A stretch of 64,000 bases of DNA from Marchantia polymorpha subsp. ruderalis (lineage: Eukaryota > Streptophyta > Marchantiopsida > Marchantiales > Marchantiaceae): contig AP031356.1 of the NCBI GenBank assembly GCA_037833965.1, positions 8,020,501 through 8,084,500 on the forward strand. Reading direction: 5' to 3'. The position numbers and the translations under genes are program-made. The notes beneath the pieces are model-generated. The model searched no databases and was not told the DNA's origin. It saw only the letters and a program-made list of their open reading frames with translations. The stretch's first letter is position 1, and the number at the start of each line of letters is the position of its first letter. Positions 44,071 through 54,461 of the stretch are shown piece after piece.

Positions 44071-44926
44071 AAACTCGTAGCCGGACATGCGCCGTTCGCG
44101 CTAGGGTTCACAGCCGGAAAGGATTCCCGTACGCCCTCGGCGATGCGCCTTCGGCGGAATCACGCGCTCACAGGAGGAAACCAACTCAGAGTCGGAAGCG
44201 CCTTTGGCGGCTGTTCATGGAAGGAAAGCGCCGGTCGGATGTACGCCTCCGACGTGGCGCTGACGGCCGGATGCGCTGGCACGAGTTGCGCTGACGGATA
44301 TGCGCTGGCAGCAACGGACGAGGCATAAAGGACAAAATAGGCGGTACGACTGCGCGCCGGCGTAATTCGCTCCGGCTGGATGTGCGCCTCCAGCAAGGCG
44401 CCGACGGATAATGAACGCACCAGCGGCGACACGCCTCCGGAGAAGGGCGGGTTAGGAAAAGACAACAGGGCCGACGTATACCCTGCAGCGGACTCGAGTC
44501 CGGAAGGTGGCGGCGGCGGGAGAATTCAACGTTTAAGCATGCGAATGCGCGCAAGGCGGAGACGTGAATTCGCGCATGCAAAGGGCGAACCGTTAAGCCG
44601 TATAGCCGGCTGCGTACGTTGCAACCAGTAAGAACGTTGGACGTTCTTGAAATCGGAGAAGAAAAGACTGCGCTCCAGTCTCATTCTCTCATTCTTGACT
44701 TTGCAATTTCCAGTTCCAAGATTACGCGCAAGGGCGGAGCGACCTGCAGTGAGAGTAGAGAGTGCGGAGACGAGTTGCACAATGATCTTGGCGGACCTCG
44801 AAAGAATTGGGAGTAGCGATCTTGAACGAGCGCAGAGAGAGTGAGCAGTCAGTGCTTGAGTGGCCGACGCGCAGTGGCGATTGTGAGAGAGTGAGCGAAA
44901 GAACGTTTGTGTGTGCAGGCAACGCA

Positions 44927-47482
44927 ATGTCGAAGGTTCCCCAACTGCGAGTGTCTCCACTCAGGGTGCCGCAGATCGGTCTACGCGCATTTCAAGATGT
45001 GCTGACGAGGCTGAAGCTCGATTTTCTCCTCTGGGGGTGGAATTGGACGTGTCCGGAGATGGTGCGCGAGTATCTGCAAGAGAGACACAAGCCTTCTCGC
45101 GGATTTCGCCCACACCCAGAGAGATGGGAAATTTGCAATTGGGCGCAGGTGTTGGGCAGGTGTGCCGGCGAGGAAGGGGATCTCCTCTTCGAGGCCGATA
45201 GCGTGAAGGTGTCCCAGGAGGAAGAAGTCTCTTACAATGAGCTCTTCAAAGTGGCCAGACATCCCAAGAACGGTTTCCGGACTCGGGATTACAAGGATCG
45301 ATTGCGGAGAAATGTCGCGACAGCATTGCTGCAGATATTGCAGCCGACCAAGACCGCTTACATGCATGGTTGGCAGGTAGAGTTCGTGGAGCTAGTGTTG
45401 TCAGGAGCTCCGGTGCATTGGGCACGGCTCCTGTGGAAGGTGACGCGCCAACATGCGCAAGAAGAGAGGGGAGGAACGCTCAATCATCTATCGCCTTACT
45501 TAATCGTGTTTTACCGGGCGATGGGATGTTTGACGAATGCTGAGAAAACTCGGTTTCCGCAGCTGAGCCGGTCTTATCCAGGTAGATATTCGAGGGAGGC
45601 CGAAGTAGACACGGATCCGGACGAGGAACCTGCCAGTACGCCTCCGGCTCCGGCTCCAGCCAGAGCAGCAGAAGAACGTCGAAGTGAGCGCATTCCGCGC
45701 AAGCGGAAGTGGGATGAGAGACCTGAGGACAGGCAGCCGGAAGTACCAGCTGCGCCGACTCGTGGTCGGCCCACCCCCGAGCCTCATAGTCGACCAAAAC
45801 AGAGGGCACGCAGGATGCCAACTGTTACTGAGGAGACCAGGCGAACTCCGACCCGGCGGAATCTCACACAGGAAGAGATAATCGCTCAGGTTCTAGGGAA
45901 GACGGCAGAAACCTCTGCACAGAAGGCACCACGGCCTTCGGGAGGAGATGGACGGACTGACAGCCGGCCGACTGCGAGTCGGATGACTGAAGGTCGACAG
46001 ACGGAAGGAAGGCCAACTGAACGGCGCGTTGAACCGGACAGCAGGCCGGAAACGGAAGAGAGTTTGGCTGACGAGCCAACAATCCTCAGAGGGTCGTCTT
46101 CGGCGGAAGGCACTTCTGGAAGAACGCCCCCAACAAGCAGGCCAAGTGGAGTCAAGACGCGCAGGGTGTATCCGACTCCCAGTCGGACAACTGCTGGTCG
46201 GCCGACTGCGAGTCGGACAACAGAGAGTCAGCCGGATTCGCCGACTGCGAGACGGATGGGGCCAACGACCAGTGTGCGGACGCCTTCGGCGGACGCACCT
46301 TCAGCAAGGACACCTTCCGCGCAGATTGCGCCGGAAGGACAGGCAGCAGAAGCGGGCGGTGCAAGAGTGACAAAAGTCACTGCGGCGTCGACCCCTTCAC
46401 AAACCGAAGATCGAGCCGGAACAGGGGCTCAAGCAGTGGGATCTCCCACTGCCCTGGATATTTTAGCAGGCAGTGGAGCAGCAGTCGCAGCAGAAGCTGC
46501 TGCGCGCCACAGTTCCAGGGAGTCGCCAAGGGATTCAGTGGCGACTGAGATCCTCGAGACTGAGGATGAGACGAGCTCGGAAGAGCAAGAAGAGGATTCG
46601 GTGCAGAAAACGCCAACAGGGGTGCTGTGCGAACAGATAGTTCCACTCCTGCGATATCTGGATCGCAAGACATCCAAATACGCAAGTGCCTTAAAACCGC
46701 AGTCTTATGTGGAGACAATCAGGCGAAGGACGAGGAGCAAGGTGGCAAGGTGGGCCTCTAGATGCGGAGTATATGTGGATAGGAACACCGCCCTCCGACA
46801 ACACCTGGCGGTCACCCAGAAGCTGTACCAAGCCTTGCAGCAGCAGAAGGAGGATGCGGCGACGAAGAGTCAGGCGGAGGCCGAACTAATACGGGCAAAG
46901 ATCGAGTCGGAACTGCAGGAGGAGCGGAGACAGAACGAAGTCCTAGCAGCCGAGCTTGCGCGCCAGACGCGCGCCTTAGAGGAAAGTCAAAGAGCCCGGA
47001 AGGAGGATGAGGAGTTGTTGTGCAACTTGCAAACCGAGTGCTCGGATTTGAGGACACAACGTGCGGATTTAGAAATGCAGCTGGCAGAGGTGGAGAGCAG
47101 CTGCAGGGCACGAGGAGAGTTGGCGGCACGGGTGACTCGTTGTCTAAACGGATACACCCATTGGGAGGTGGCAGCTCAAGAGAGGGTTACACTCCGGGAG
47201 TTCGAGCTTCGGGCGGCGGCATTGACGGAAGGTGACAGTCGGAGTCGGCGGCGAGTGGCAAGAAAATTAGAAACTTTCTTGTCGGGTGCGCGCGACACTA
47301 TGGCGCACTTGCAGTCGGAAGTCACTGCAGCACTCCGACGCCTGGGGTTACGCAGCCGGTCGGAAGACTGGCAAGGTAGAGATAGTACGCGGAGCAGTCC
47401 GGCGCGCAGGAGGCGCAGCACCGGATCTGCTGAGTGCAGTAGAGTAGTTTGGTTTCGCGCAGATGCTGCGAGTGGTAGATAG
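44927..47482 (+). CDS. U3-encoded protein of family A, 5' LTR copy (851 aa)
   Basis: It starts at an ATG in the context AACGCAATG, preceded by TTTGTGTGTGCAG, which resembles a splice acceptor. Residues 1-250 are the conserved domain (LLWGWNW, RTRDYKDR, VHWARLLWKVTRQHA, GGTLNHLSPYL). A basic IPRKRKW stretch lies near residue 256. The linker to about 565 is Thr/Ser/Arg/Pro-rich with TPSADAPSA-type repeats. EQIVPLLRYLDRK then leads into a coiled coil of 200 residues, and GYTHWEV, FELRAA and RRLGLRSR mark a conserved C-terminus. No signal peptide or membrane segment is seen, so it is not an env. The role is unknown; a nuclear or particle-associated accessory protein is a guess. Confidence 0.85.
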   Translation: MSKVPQLRVSPLRVPQIGLRAFQDVLTRLKLDFLLWGWNWTCPEMVREYLQERHKPSRGFRPHPERWEICNWAQVLGRCAGEEGDLLFEADSVKVSQEEEVSYNELFKVARHPKNGFRTRDYKDRLRRNVATALLQILQPTKTAYMHGWQVEFVELVLSGAPVHWARLLWKVTRQHAQEERGGTLNHLSPYLIVFYRAMGCLTNAEKTRFPQLSRSYPGRYSREAEVDTDPDEEPASTPPAPAPARAAEERRSERIPRKRKWDERPEDRQPEVPAAPTRGRPTPEPHSRPKQRARRMPTVTEETRRTPTRRNLTQEEIIAQVLGKTAETSAQKAPRPSGGDGRTDSRPTASRMTEGRQTEGRPTERRVEPDSRPETEESLADEPTILRGSSSAEGTSGRTPPTSRPSGVKTRRVYPTPSRTTAGRPTASRTTESQPDSPTARRMGPTTSVRTPSADAPSARTPSAQIAPEGQAAEAGGARVTKVTAASTPSQTEDRAGTGAQAVGSPTALDILAGSGAAVAAEAAARHSSRESPRDSVATEILETEDETSSEEQEEDSVQKTPTGVLCEQIVPLLRYLDRKTSKYASALKPQSYVETIRRRTRSKVARWASRCGVYVDRNTALRQHLAVTQKLYQALQQQKEDAATKSQAEAELIRAKIESELQEERRQNEVLAAELARQTRALEESQRARKEDEELLCNLQTECSDLRTQRADLEMQLAEVESSCRARGELAARVTRCLNGYTHWEVAAQERVTLREFELRAAALTEGDSRSRRRVARKLETFLSGARDTMAHLQSEVTAALRRLGLRSRSEDWQGRDSTRSSPARRRRSTGSAECSRVVWFRADAASGR

Positions 47483-47515
47483 GATAGCGTAGTGCTAGTT
47501 AGGATCTTTTGAGAG

Positions 47516-47544
47516 TATAAAGTAGATCAAGGCGTTTTGCCTTG
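47516..47544 (+). promoter_or_regulatory. TATA box and inverted repeat, 5' LTR of the young A element
   Basis: TATAAAGTA (47516-47524) is followed at 47528-47544 by CAAGGC-GTTTT-GCCTTG. One stem pair differs from family B as a matched pair (A-T for C-G). This promoter should drive the genomic RNA; it lies downstream of the U3 frame. Confidence 0.65.
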
Positions 47545-48440
47545 GGACTCTTCCAGTTTCGGAAGTGCAGATCAGGAACTCACTTTCTTGGCGTGTTTGT
47601 GCATTTTGGTCCTGGCACCACGTAGAGAAGCTGCAGCATAGCGAAGTTACCGTATGTTGTAGTTGAAGGCCTTCGGCTGAATGTTCAGAGCTCGCACCCG
47701 GTTAGAGACTTGAGTAGTGCGGATCTGCACCTGCGGGTGATTTCTGATGCTCAGAGCCGGCTGCGAGTTAGAGACTTGAACAGTTCCCCCTTACTCCTTC
47801 GAGTGACATATCCTGATTGTACTCCTACGGGAAGTTTCCCCTGAATGCCAATGTGAAGTTTCATTACTTCGTGTAAACCTTGGTTTGTAATTCAGGTTGT
47901 GTGTGTGTTACTGGATCGTGTTTTCAGTAAGTTCTCAGTCGGGTCTGCACTCCCTGCGTTTTGTGTGATAGTCGAGGGTGACGTCCACGGCGTACGTAGA
48001 GGCTTCGTTCCGAAGTGAGAAGTCCAGTCCGGGTACCCCCGCTAGTTCCTGGCGGAAGGGCAGTAAAAGCCGGAGTGGGAGGCACTTCCTGCAGAACCTC
48101 TGAGTGAACTTGCGAGACACTTTCCTCCTGAAATCCGAAGCGGAGGTCCTGACCGACCTCCGAGTTGTGCTTTTTGCCAGTTTCAGGTGTGTGTGTGTGT
48201 GTGTTGAGTGACCAAGCTGTACCGTGCATCCTCCGAGCATCCTCCGAGTTGAGTTCCTCCTCCGAGTCGAGCCTCCGAGTCGAGCACTACAGTATTTCTG
48301 GGAGTGACAGTCGCCTAGAATTCAAACTCTACCAAAAGTCTGTTAAACGTGACACTTTTACTCTGTGTGTTGCCTCTGTCCCTGTGGGTTCGATCTTTTT
48401 ACCACCATACTGCAGTTTTAGCCTTTGGTGGGTTATTACA

Positions 48441-48723
48441 TAAGGAGCCGACAACTTCTTTTTGGCGCCGCTGCCGGGGACAGTGTGTCAACACCAGAGT
48501 ACTTGAGCAGCAATCTCAGTTAAGTCCTCAGTCGGGCCTGCACTCCCTGCGTTTGGTGTGAGTCGAGGGTGACGTCCACGGCGTATGAAGAGGCTTCGTT
48601 CCGAAGTGGGAAGTCCAGTCCGGGTACCCTACGCTAGTTCCTGGCGGAAGGGCAGTAAAAGCCGGAGTGGGAGTCACTACCTGCAGAGCCTCTGAGTGAA
48701 CTTTTGAGATGAATGCTCGGTGA
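48441..48723 (+). other. Leader of the young A element
   Basis: It holds a 22-base spacer and the primer site (48463-48482). From 48517 to 48706 it carries a second copy of LTR U5 sequence (47925-48115), with GTCGAGGGTGACGTCCACGG, GAGGCTTCGTTCCGAAGTG and GCGGAAGGGCAGTAAAAGCC. The gag start codon follows at 48724. Confidence 0.85.
48463..48482 (+). promoter_or_regulatory. Primer binding site (tRNA-Asp type)
   Basis: TGGCGCCGCTGCCGGGGACA is identical to the B1 site and lies the same 22 bases inside the LTR end. It is complementary to the 3' end of plant tRNA-Asp apart from one base. Confidence 0.87.
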
Positions 48724-51583
48724 ATGTCGACGAGCGATGGTGTGGGGGACCTGAGTGCGAGAGCCACACGTAAGCTCCGTCGAGATTCGGAAAAAAAAAA
48801 AAAAAAAAAAAAAAAAAAGCCGTGGAAACAAAACGGCGAACTAAAAAGAAGACTCCCGGTGAGGACTCTGCAGAAAGATCGCCATCACCGACTACTGGAA
48901 GACAAAGGTGTTCCAGTTCACCTACCGAGAGCATTGAGCTAATGATTCTATTGGACATCCCTCCGACAGGAACTCTTCCTGAGTTTGGCCAACCTAGGAT
49001 CAGTCCGTCGACAGGATCACCGATGGCAGAACATCAAGCCAATCTCCGCCAGGTGTTTTCCCAACCTACCACCAAACATTCGTATCCAAGATACACGGGA
49101 ACGGGCGACGACGATGATGCAGATTCATACATAAAGCTCTTCGAGTCTGTCTCCATCGCCAATCGTGAGACCAGTGATGAAGACAGATTACGAATCTTTC
49201 CTAGCCTGCTACGCAAACGAGCGCGTAGCTGGTACAACCATGAGAGCACCGACCCCACTGGCATTCGGACCTGGGCTCAGCTCAAGGAAAAGTTTCTGAA
49301 GCGGTTCCGCGAACTCGGATATGACAGTCGAGTTCTGACCCGGCTTCGAAATCTTCGACGCGAGCGGAAGGAGAATCTTCGAGACTACACTGAGAGATTC
49401 CAAGACCTCCTAGATCGAATTCCGAAGACAGGCCCGGGAGAACCGTATTCGGTACAACAGGCAGTGGATTGGTATGTGACAGGGCTCCCAAGAGAAATGG
49501 AGACCTTCTGTAGGAGAGGCAAGACTGACACAATCCAAGATGTGATAGCTTCCGCGGAGACCTTTGAGACGTCAACCCTTGACACTCGAAGACGCGACCG
49601 ACGGTCGACGAAGAAGAAGTCGCAAGGCGGACGTCGGAAGAGAAGGAACTCGCCTTCCTCGACAGAAGAATCAAGCTCCTCCGAATCAAGTTCTTCCTCG
49701 GAAGAGGAAGAGGACTCGTCATCTTCAGAAGAAGAAAGACGGAAGAAGAAACGCAGTGCGATCAAGAAGAAGGATCGAGGTAAGGGAATCCCAGTGAAGA
49801 CTCAAGGGGACATCGCAGCCAAGGTAGACAACCTGGTGAAGAATTTTGCGGACCTGAAAGTTCATGTAGTGGGAGGCCAAGACCGACGTAAATCACCTGC
49901 AAGACAACGAGCGAATCTCTGGTGTACTACGTGCGGACAGGTGGGACATGCCAACACGGAGTGCATGTCCGCGAGGCCATCTTACCCAGTGAATGCGGTC
50001 GAATGGGCACCACAGTGGGAGAACCCCATGTATTATGCTGAGCCGCCTATGTATTATGCTGAGCAGGTGGAGGACACCGCCTACTCGGTACAGACAGCTC
50101 CAGCTACAACTCCGAACCCACCGGTGCATATACCGCGCTTTGTTCCGAGGGAAATGGCGGGTACACTCCCACCAAGGCGCATGGCACCTCCAGGAAATCA
50201 CACAGGAAATCACCGACCTCGACCACAATTCGATGGTTGCTACAACTGCGGAGACATGGGGCATTACGCGCCAAGTTGTCCCCACCCGAGGAAGCCAATG
50301 GGGTATGCACCATTGTGCAGCAATTGCAAGAAGTCCGGACATACAGCAGCTGAATGTGACCAGCCCCAAATCCCTAGGCCAGCCGTGCGTTTCGTATCAA
50401 CACCTGGCAAGGAAGAGGTGCAGGTCAACCAGGTAGAACTGAGTCTGGACCCAGCTGAAGGAGACGAAGTATGGCCAGAGGAAGAAGTAATGTGCGGCCG
50501 GGTAGAAACCCGAAGTTCGAAGAGGAGAGGAGAAGGCCATGAGGACACTCGCCGCCTCGAGCGTAGGGAAGAGAGGAGGAAGTCTAAAGAAGTTAGAGAA
50601 GGCCAAAGGAGAACGCCAAGTACACCTCCGGCTATGAGAAACACCCAGCCGGAGCAGAACTCAGAAAAGGCGGACAGGTATTCAGAAGAGTTCCGGACTC
50701 GAGATTACCTTCCGGACATCAAAGATGAGGTGAGTCACCTCATCAAGGAAGCACTGGGCGCCGGAATGACATCCGACGACCGGAAGGCAGTTAGGCCCCC
50801 TACACCCCTTCCGACCGCGAGTACAGGGAAACTTCCGGCCGTGACTTCCAGCACTCCCTACGACATAGTGAAAGACATGGGGAGCCAGAGGGCAAATATT
50901 TCCTTCCACCAGTTGTTGGAAGACAATAAGACGTACAGGAGGATGCTGATGCTTTCGTTGCGCCGACCACGCAAACCCCGAAAAGAGAAACTTCCGGCTG
51001 TGTACAGAGTGGAAGGAGGAGACCTGGGACCTCCAGAGATCGAAGTAGAGATCGGAGGCTGCGTCATTCAGAAGGTACCAGTGGACTCCGGCTCGGGCGT
51101 GAATATCATGACCGAGGAGACAGCGAACTCCTTGGGGTTCCAGACCTTCGAGCCTACATCCCGAGTATTGCGACTGGCCGATCAAACACGCAGAATGCCA
51201 CTAGGAATGTTGAGCAATGTGAGAACCAACATTGGAGGAGTGGACTTTCAACTGTCCTACATAATACTGCAACCTCTGATGAAGAAAGGTTATGATGTGC
51301 TGCTTGGCAGACCGTGGCTATACGAAGCCAAAGCAAGGTGTGACTGGAGTAGGAAGAGATTACAGTTCCGTAGCCCTGCGGACCCTCCGACTGTCATTAC
51401 CGTACCGTGGACCAAGGTACCCCATGAGGGCGAAACACCTTCCACCACCTCCGGTTACACAACCGGAGGGGAGACCAGCTCAACATGCACTTCAGAGACC
51501 GAAACGTCGGAAGACTTTGTGGGCTACGTCACTTGCTGCTCCATTGAGGAGGAAAGAGACAAGTGTATCCGGATGAGGAATAG
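48724..51583 (+). CDS. gag: gag-protease region of the young A element
   Basis: It starts MSTSDGVG in parallel with B1 (MSTGASGS). A retrotransposon gag domain (SYIKLFESVSIANRE to RELGYDSRVL) is followed by a Lys/Ser/Glu-rich stretch. Three CCHC knuckles follow at about 49923-49964, 50238-50279 and 50316-50357, of form C-x2-C-x4-H-x4-C. Aspartic protease motifs are DSGSGVN (near 51084) and LLGRPWL. Gag builds the particle and packages RNA; the protease cuts the polyprotein. The region looks nearly whole, with perhaps one or two breaks. Its acidic tail ends at the UAG of the read-through signal. Confidence 0.87.
48791..48818 (+). repeat. A28 homopolymer
   Basis: Twenty-eight consecutive A residues near the start of gag. 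The family B sequence has no such run at the equivalent place. Confidence 0.95.
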
Positions 51584-51589
51584 CAACTA
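51581..51589 (+). promoter_or_regulatory. Read-through signal UAG-CAA-CUA (family A)
   Basis: Same protease/RT boundary as the B signals. The third codon changes from UUA to CUA, which still fits UAG-CAR-YYA. Flanking sequence aligns between families (GAGGAA before, GGACTGGG after). Confidence 0.68.
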
Positions 51590-54424
51590 GCAGCCGGACT
51601 GGGCAGAAGCGAAATCAGTCACACAGAGGGGATTGTTGACCCGAGTGATTGCTGCGAACTGCAGCTCAGTCCAGGTAAAGGCTTGAAGGTGTCAAGCCAG
51701 GTACAAGGCGAAGAGTTGAACAGGGTACAGGCGTTTCTTCGCCAGTATGAGGATGTCTTCGCATGGAAGATTGAAGACATGAAAGGCATACCTGCAAGGT
51801 ATGGAGAGCACAGGATCGACTTGTTGGACGAGGCAGTTCCGGTTCGCCAACGCCAATACAGGCTCAACCCAAAATATTCATTATTGGTGAAGGACGAAAT
51901 CGATAAGTACCTGAGCGCAGGAATCATCTACCCGGTACTTAGTAGCGAGTGGGTGTCGCCTATCGTGATCGTGCCCAAGAAACTGACGGGTAAGATCCGG
52001 GTGTGCCAGGACTTTCGAAAGCTGAACGCAGCAACGAGGAAGGACCATCACCCTCTTCCTTTCACGGACTCTATTTTAGACCATGTAGCAGGGCATGAAT
52101 GCTACAGTTTCCTAGACGGATTTTCCGGCTACAACCAGGTGTCCATCAGGGAACAGGACAAGGACAAAACAACCTTCACAACCGACTGGGGAACCTATGC
52201 TTATCACAAGATGCCGTTCGGTCTGTGCAACGCGCCAGCGACGTTCCAGCGGATGATGACAGACATCTTCCAAGAGCACCTGAGGAAGTTCCTAGAAATT
52301 TTCATCGACGACTTTTGTGTCTTCGGTAAGAGGTCGGAGCACCTTAACCATCTTCGGCAAACGTTCGACAGGTGTAGGGAAAGCAGCTTGTCCTTACACC
52401 CTGAGAAATGTTTTTTCTTCATGACCAGCGGAATCCTGCTGGGGCACCGAGTTTCGTCCGATGGCATTGCAGTGGATGTAGAGAAGGTGAAGATTATTCT
52501 CGAACTGCAGCCGCCAACGAATCTGCGTGAGTTGAGGGCCTTCCTTGGCCATGTAGGTTATTACAGAAGGTTCATAAATATGTACGCCATCTTGGCAGCC
52601 GATCTGACGAAGCTGCTTAAGAAGGATGAACCCTATGTGTGGGGCAAGGAGCAACAGCTGGCCTTTGAAACGCTCAAAGCCAAACTGACGACTGCTCCGG
52701 TTCTGAGAAGTCCGGATTGGAACAGACCTTTCCATGTCTATGTAGACACGTCGGCGTTTGCAATCGGGGTGGTTCTCAGTCAGAAGGACGACAACAAGAA
52801 AGACTACCCGATTTACTTCGCGAGTCGTCAGTTGTCAGCAGCAGAGAAGAAGTACACGACAACTGAGAGGGAGGCGTTGGGAATGGTGTACTCCTGTAAG
52901 AAGTTCCGACATTATTTGATCTGCTATGAGTTCGTGTTTCATGTAGATCATTACGCCTTACAGCACCTAGTGAAGAAGGCGGATCTGTCCGGACGAATTG
53001 CCAGGTGGGTACTACTGCTGCAGGAATTCACCTACACTGTACAGACACGGAAAGGCGTTCACCATGAGAACGCGGACTACCTCTCCCGACTATGGACCGA
53101 ACCAATAGAGGAGGAAGTAGTGGATGATTTTCCCGACGAACAACTTTTTCAGTTGTCCGCCAGCCACGAGTCCAGGTACGCGGACTTATACAGGTTTCTG
53201 CTCACACTCCAATGTCCGGAAGGATTGGATGCGGAGCAGCGCACAGTCTTCGTTCATAAAGCGGGACCTTACCAGCTCCAACAAGGGGTCTTGTTCAAGA
53301 AAATGGCAGACGAGAGGTTGTGCAGATGTCTAGAGGAGTCTGAAGTACCGCGAGTTGTCAAAGCCATGCACACAGAAGACGCTGGTGGTCACTACGCCAC
53401 CAGAAACACAGTGACCAAAATTGTGAATGCAGGATACTGGTGGCCGACGATGTTCAAAGATGTACACGACTACGTTCGCAAATGCGACAGCTGCCAGAGG
53501 ACGGGAAGGCCGACTCCGACCACGAGATGGCCTCTTACACCAATAATGCCATTGGCACAATTTGAAAAGTGGGGGATCGACTTCGTGGGACCAATACAAC
53601 CTGTCACTAAAGGCACGCGCAGGCGCTACATATTGGTAGCAACAGACTATGCGACCAAGATGGTGGAGGCAGAAGCCACAAGGCACGACGACGCAGCCGC
53701 AGTAGCACGGTTCCTATTCGAATCCATCATCACCCGCTACGGGTGCCCACTAGAAATAGTCAGTGACAGAGGAACGCACTTTCTGAATCAGGTGATAGAA
53801 AGTTTGACGCGGCACTTCCAGATTAAGCATCGGAAGACTACTCCATACAACCCCAAGGCAAATGGTCTGACAGAGAAGTCCAATGGATTACTCTGTAAGA
53901 TACTCCTCAAAGTGACTGTAAACCATGCTCATGACTGGGATACCAAGCTACCGGCCGCCTTATGGGCATATAGAACGGCAGAAAAAGTCACCACCAGGCA
54001 AACACCTTACTTCCTAGTTTATGGGCAGCATCCGATCTTACCCATCGAATTCGAGATACCTACCAAGAGGACCTTAGATCAGAGAAGGCTGGACGCGGAA
54101 GAAAGTCAGGCATATCGACTGCAAGAGGTAATGGCACTGGAGGAAAGACGTCAAGAGGCCGAAGATCGGACAAAGCAATTACAACTCAGGCGGAAGGAGA
54201 AGTACGATCGAAGGCTCAAACCAGTACTGCTGGAGAAGGGCGATTTGGCTCTGCTATACGATAGCAGACATGCTAGATTTCCAGGCAAGCTCCACTTGAG
54301 GTGGATGGGACCTTACAAGGTGATAGAAGTTTTTCCAAATGGATCCATCCAACTCGCAGAACTGACGGGAGAATGGTTAGGCACCCGCGTGAACGGATGG
54401 CGTCTGAAGAAATACCACGTGTAA
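51584..54424 (+). CDS. pol: pol of the young A element: RT, RNase H, integrase
   Basis: It has 946 codons after the UAG, the same length as both B pols. Order: RT with DGFSGYN and FIDDF, RNase H with VYVDTS, TEREALG, HVDHYAL and NADYLSRL, integrase with the HHCC finger (MHTEDAGGH, CDSCQR), D-D-35-E (GIDFVGP, SDRGTHF, NGLTEKS) and a GPY module (RWMGPYKV). No chromodomain, and no env follows; the stop lies 24 bases before the polypurine tract. Conservation with B is very high throughout, unlike the U3 protein linker. All catalytic residues are present. Confidence 0.94.
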   Translation, partial: QLAAGLGRSEISHTEGIVDPSDCCELQLSPGKGLKVSSQVQGEELNRVQAFLRQYEDVFAWKIEDMKGIPARYGEHRIDLLDEAVPVRQRQYRLNPKYSLLVKDEIDKYLSAGIIYPVLSSEWVSPIVIVPKKLTGKIRVCQDFRKLNAATRKDHHPLPFTDSILDHVAGHECYSFLDGFSGYNQVSIREQDKDKTTFTTDWGTYAYHKMPFGLCNAPATFQRMMTDIFQEHLRKFLEIFIDDFCVFGKRSEHLNHLRQTFDRCRESSLSLHPEKCFFFMTSGILLGHRVSSDGIAVDVEKVKIILELQPPTNLRELRAFLGHVGYYRRFINMYAILAADLTKLLKKDEPYVWGKEQQLAFETLKAKLTTAPVLRSPDWNRPFHVYVDTSAFAIGVVLSQKDDNKKDYPIYFASRQLSAAEKKYTTTEREALGMVYSCKKFRHYLICYEFVFHVDHYALQHLVKKADLSGRIARWVLLLQEFTYTVQTRKGVHHENADYLSRLWTEPIEEEVVDDFPDEQLFQLSASHESRYADLYRFLLTLQCPEGLDAEQRTVFVHKAGPYQLQQGVLFKKMADERLCRCLEESEVPRVVKAMHTEDAGGHYATRNTVTKIVNAGYWWPTMFKDVHDYVRKCDSCQRTGRPTPTTRWPLTPIMPLAQFEKWGIDFVGPIQPVTKGTRRRYILVATDYATKMVEAEATRHDDAAAVARFLFESIITRYGCPLEIVSDRGTHFLNQVIESLTRHFQIKHRKTTPYNPKANGLTEKSNGLLCKILLKVTVNHAHDWDTKLPAALWAYRTAEKVTTRQTPYFLVYGQHPILPIEFEIPTKRTLDQRRLDAEESQAYRLQEVMALEERRQEAEDRTKQLQLRRKEKYDRRLKPVLLEKGDLALLYDSRHARFPGKLHLRWMGPYKVIEVFPNGSIQLAELTGEWLGTRVNGWRLKKYHV

Positions 54425-54448
54425 ATGTTCGCGTGGGCGCTCACAATT

Positions 54449-54461
54449 GAGGAGGGGGGCA
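54449..54461 (+). promoter_or_regulatory. Polypurine tract
   Basis: GAGGAGGGGGGCA directly precedes the 3' LTR, in the position of the plus-strand primer. The same tract precedes the LTR at 16562. Confidence 0.85.

Larger units (their letters stand above)
43576..48440 (+). repeat. 5' LTR of the young A element
   Basis: It starts TGTGGTAACACAC and ends TTGGTGGGTTATTACA. The shared module lies near 43935-44070, a palindrome-rich leader follows, then the U3 frame (44927-47482), TATA box and inverted repeat (47516-47544), and R-U5 of about 0.9 kb with a GT run at 48187-48202. No AATAAA is seen in R-U5. Confidence 0.95.

Noticed and set aside
54262-54424. Chromodomain at the integrase C-terminus
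   Set aside because: The end shows a GPY-type module only; no chromodomain residues follow, consistent with the Tat/Athila branch.
54425-54461. Possible env or third frame between pol and the 3' LTR
   Set aside because: Only 37 bases separate the pol stop from the LTR, and they hold the polypurine tract.
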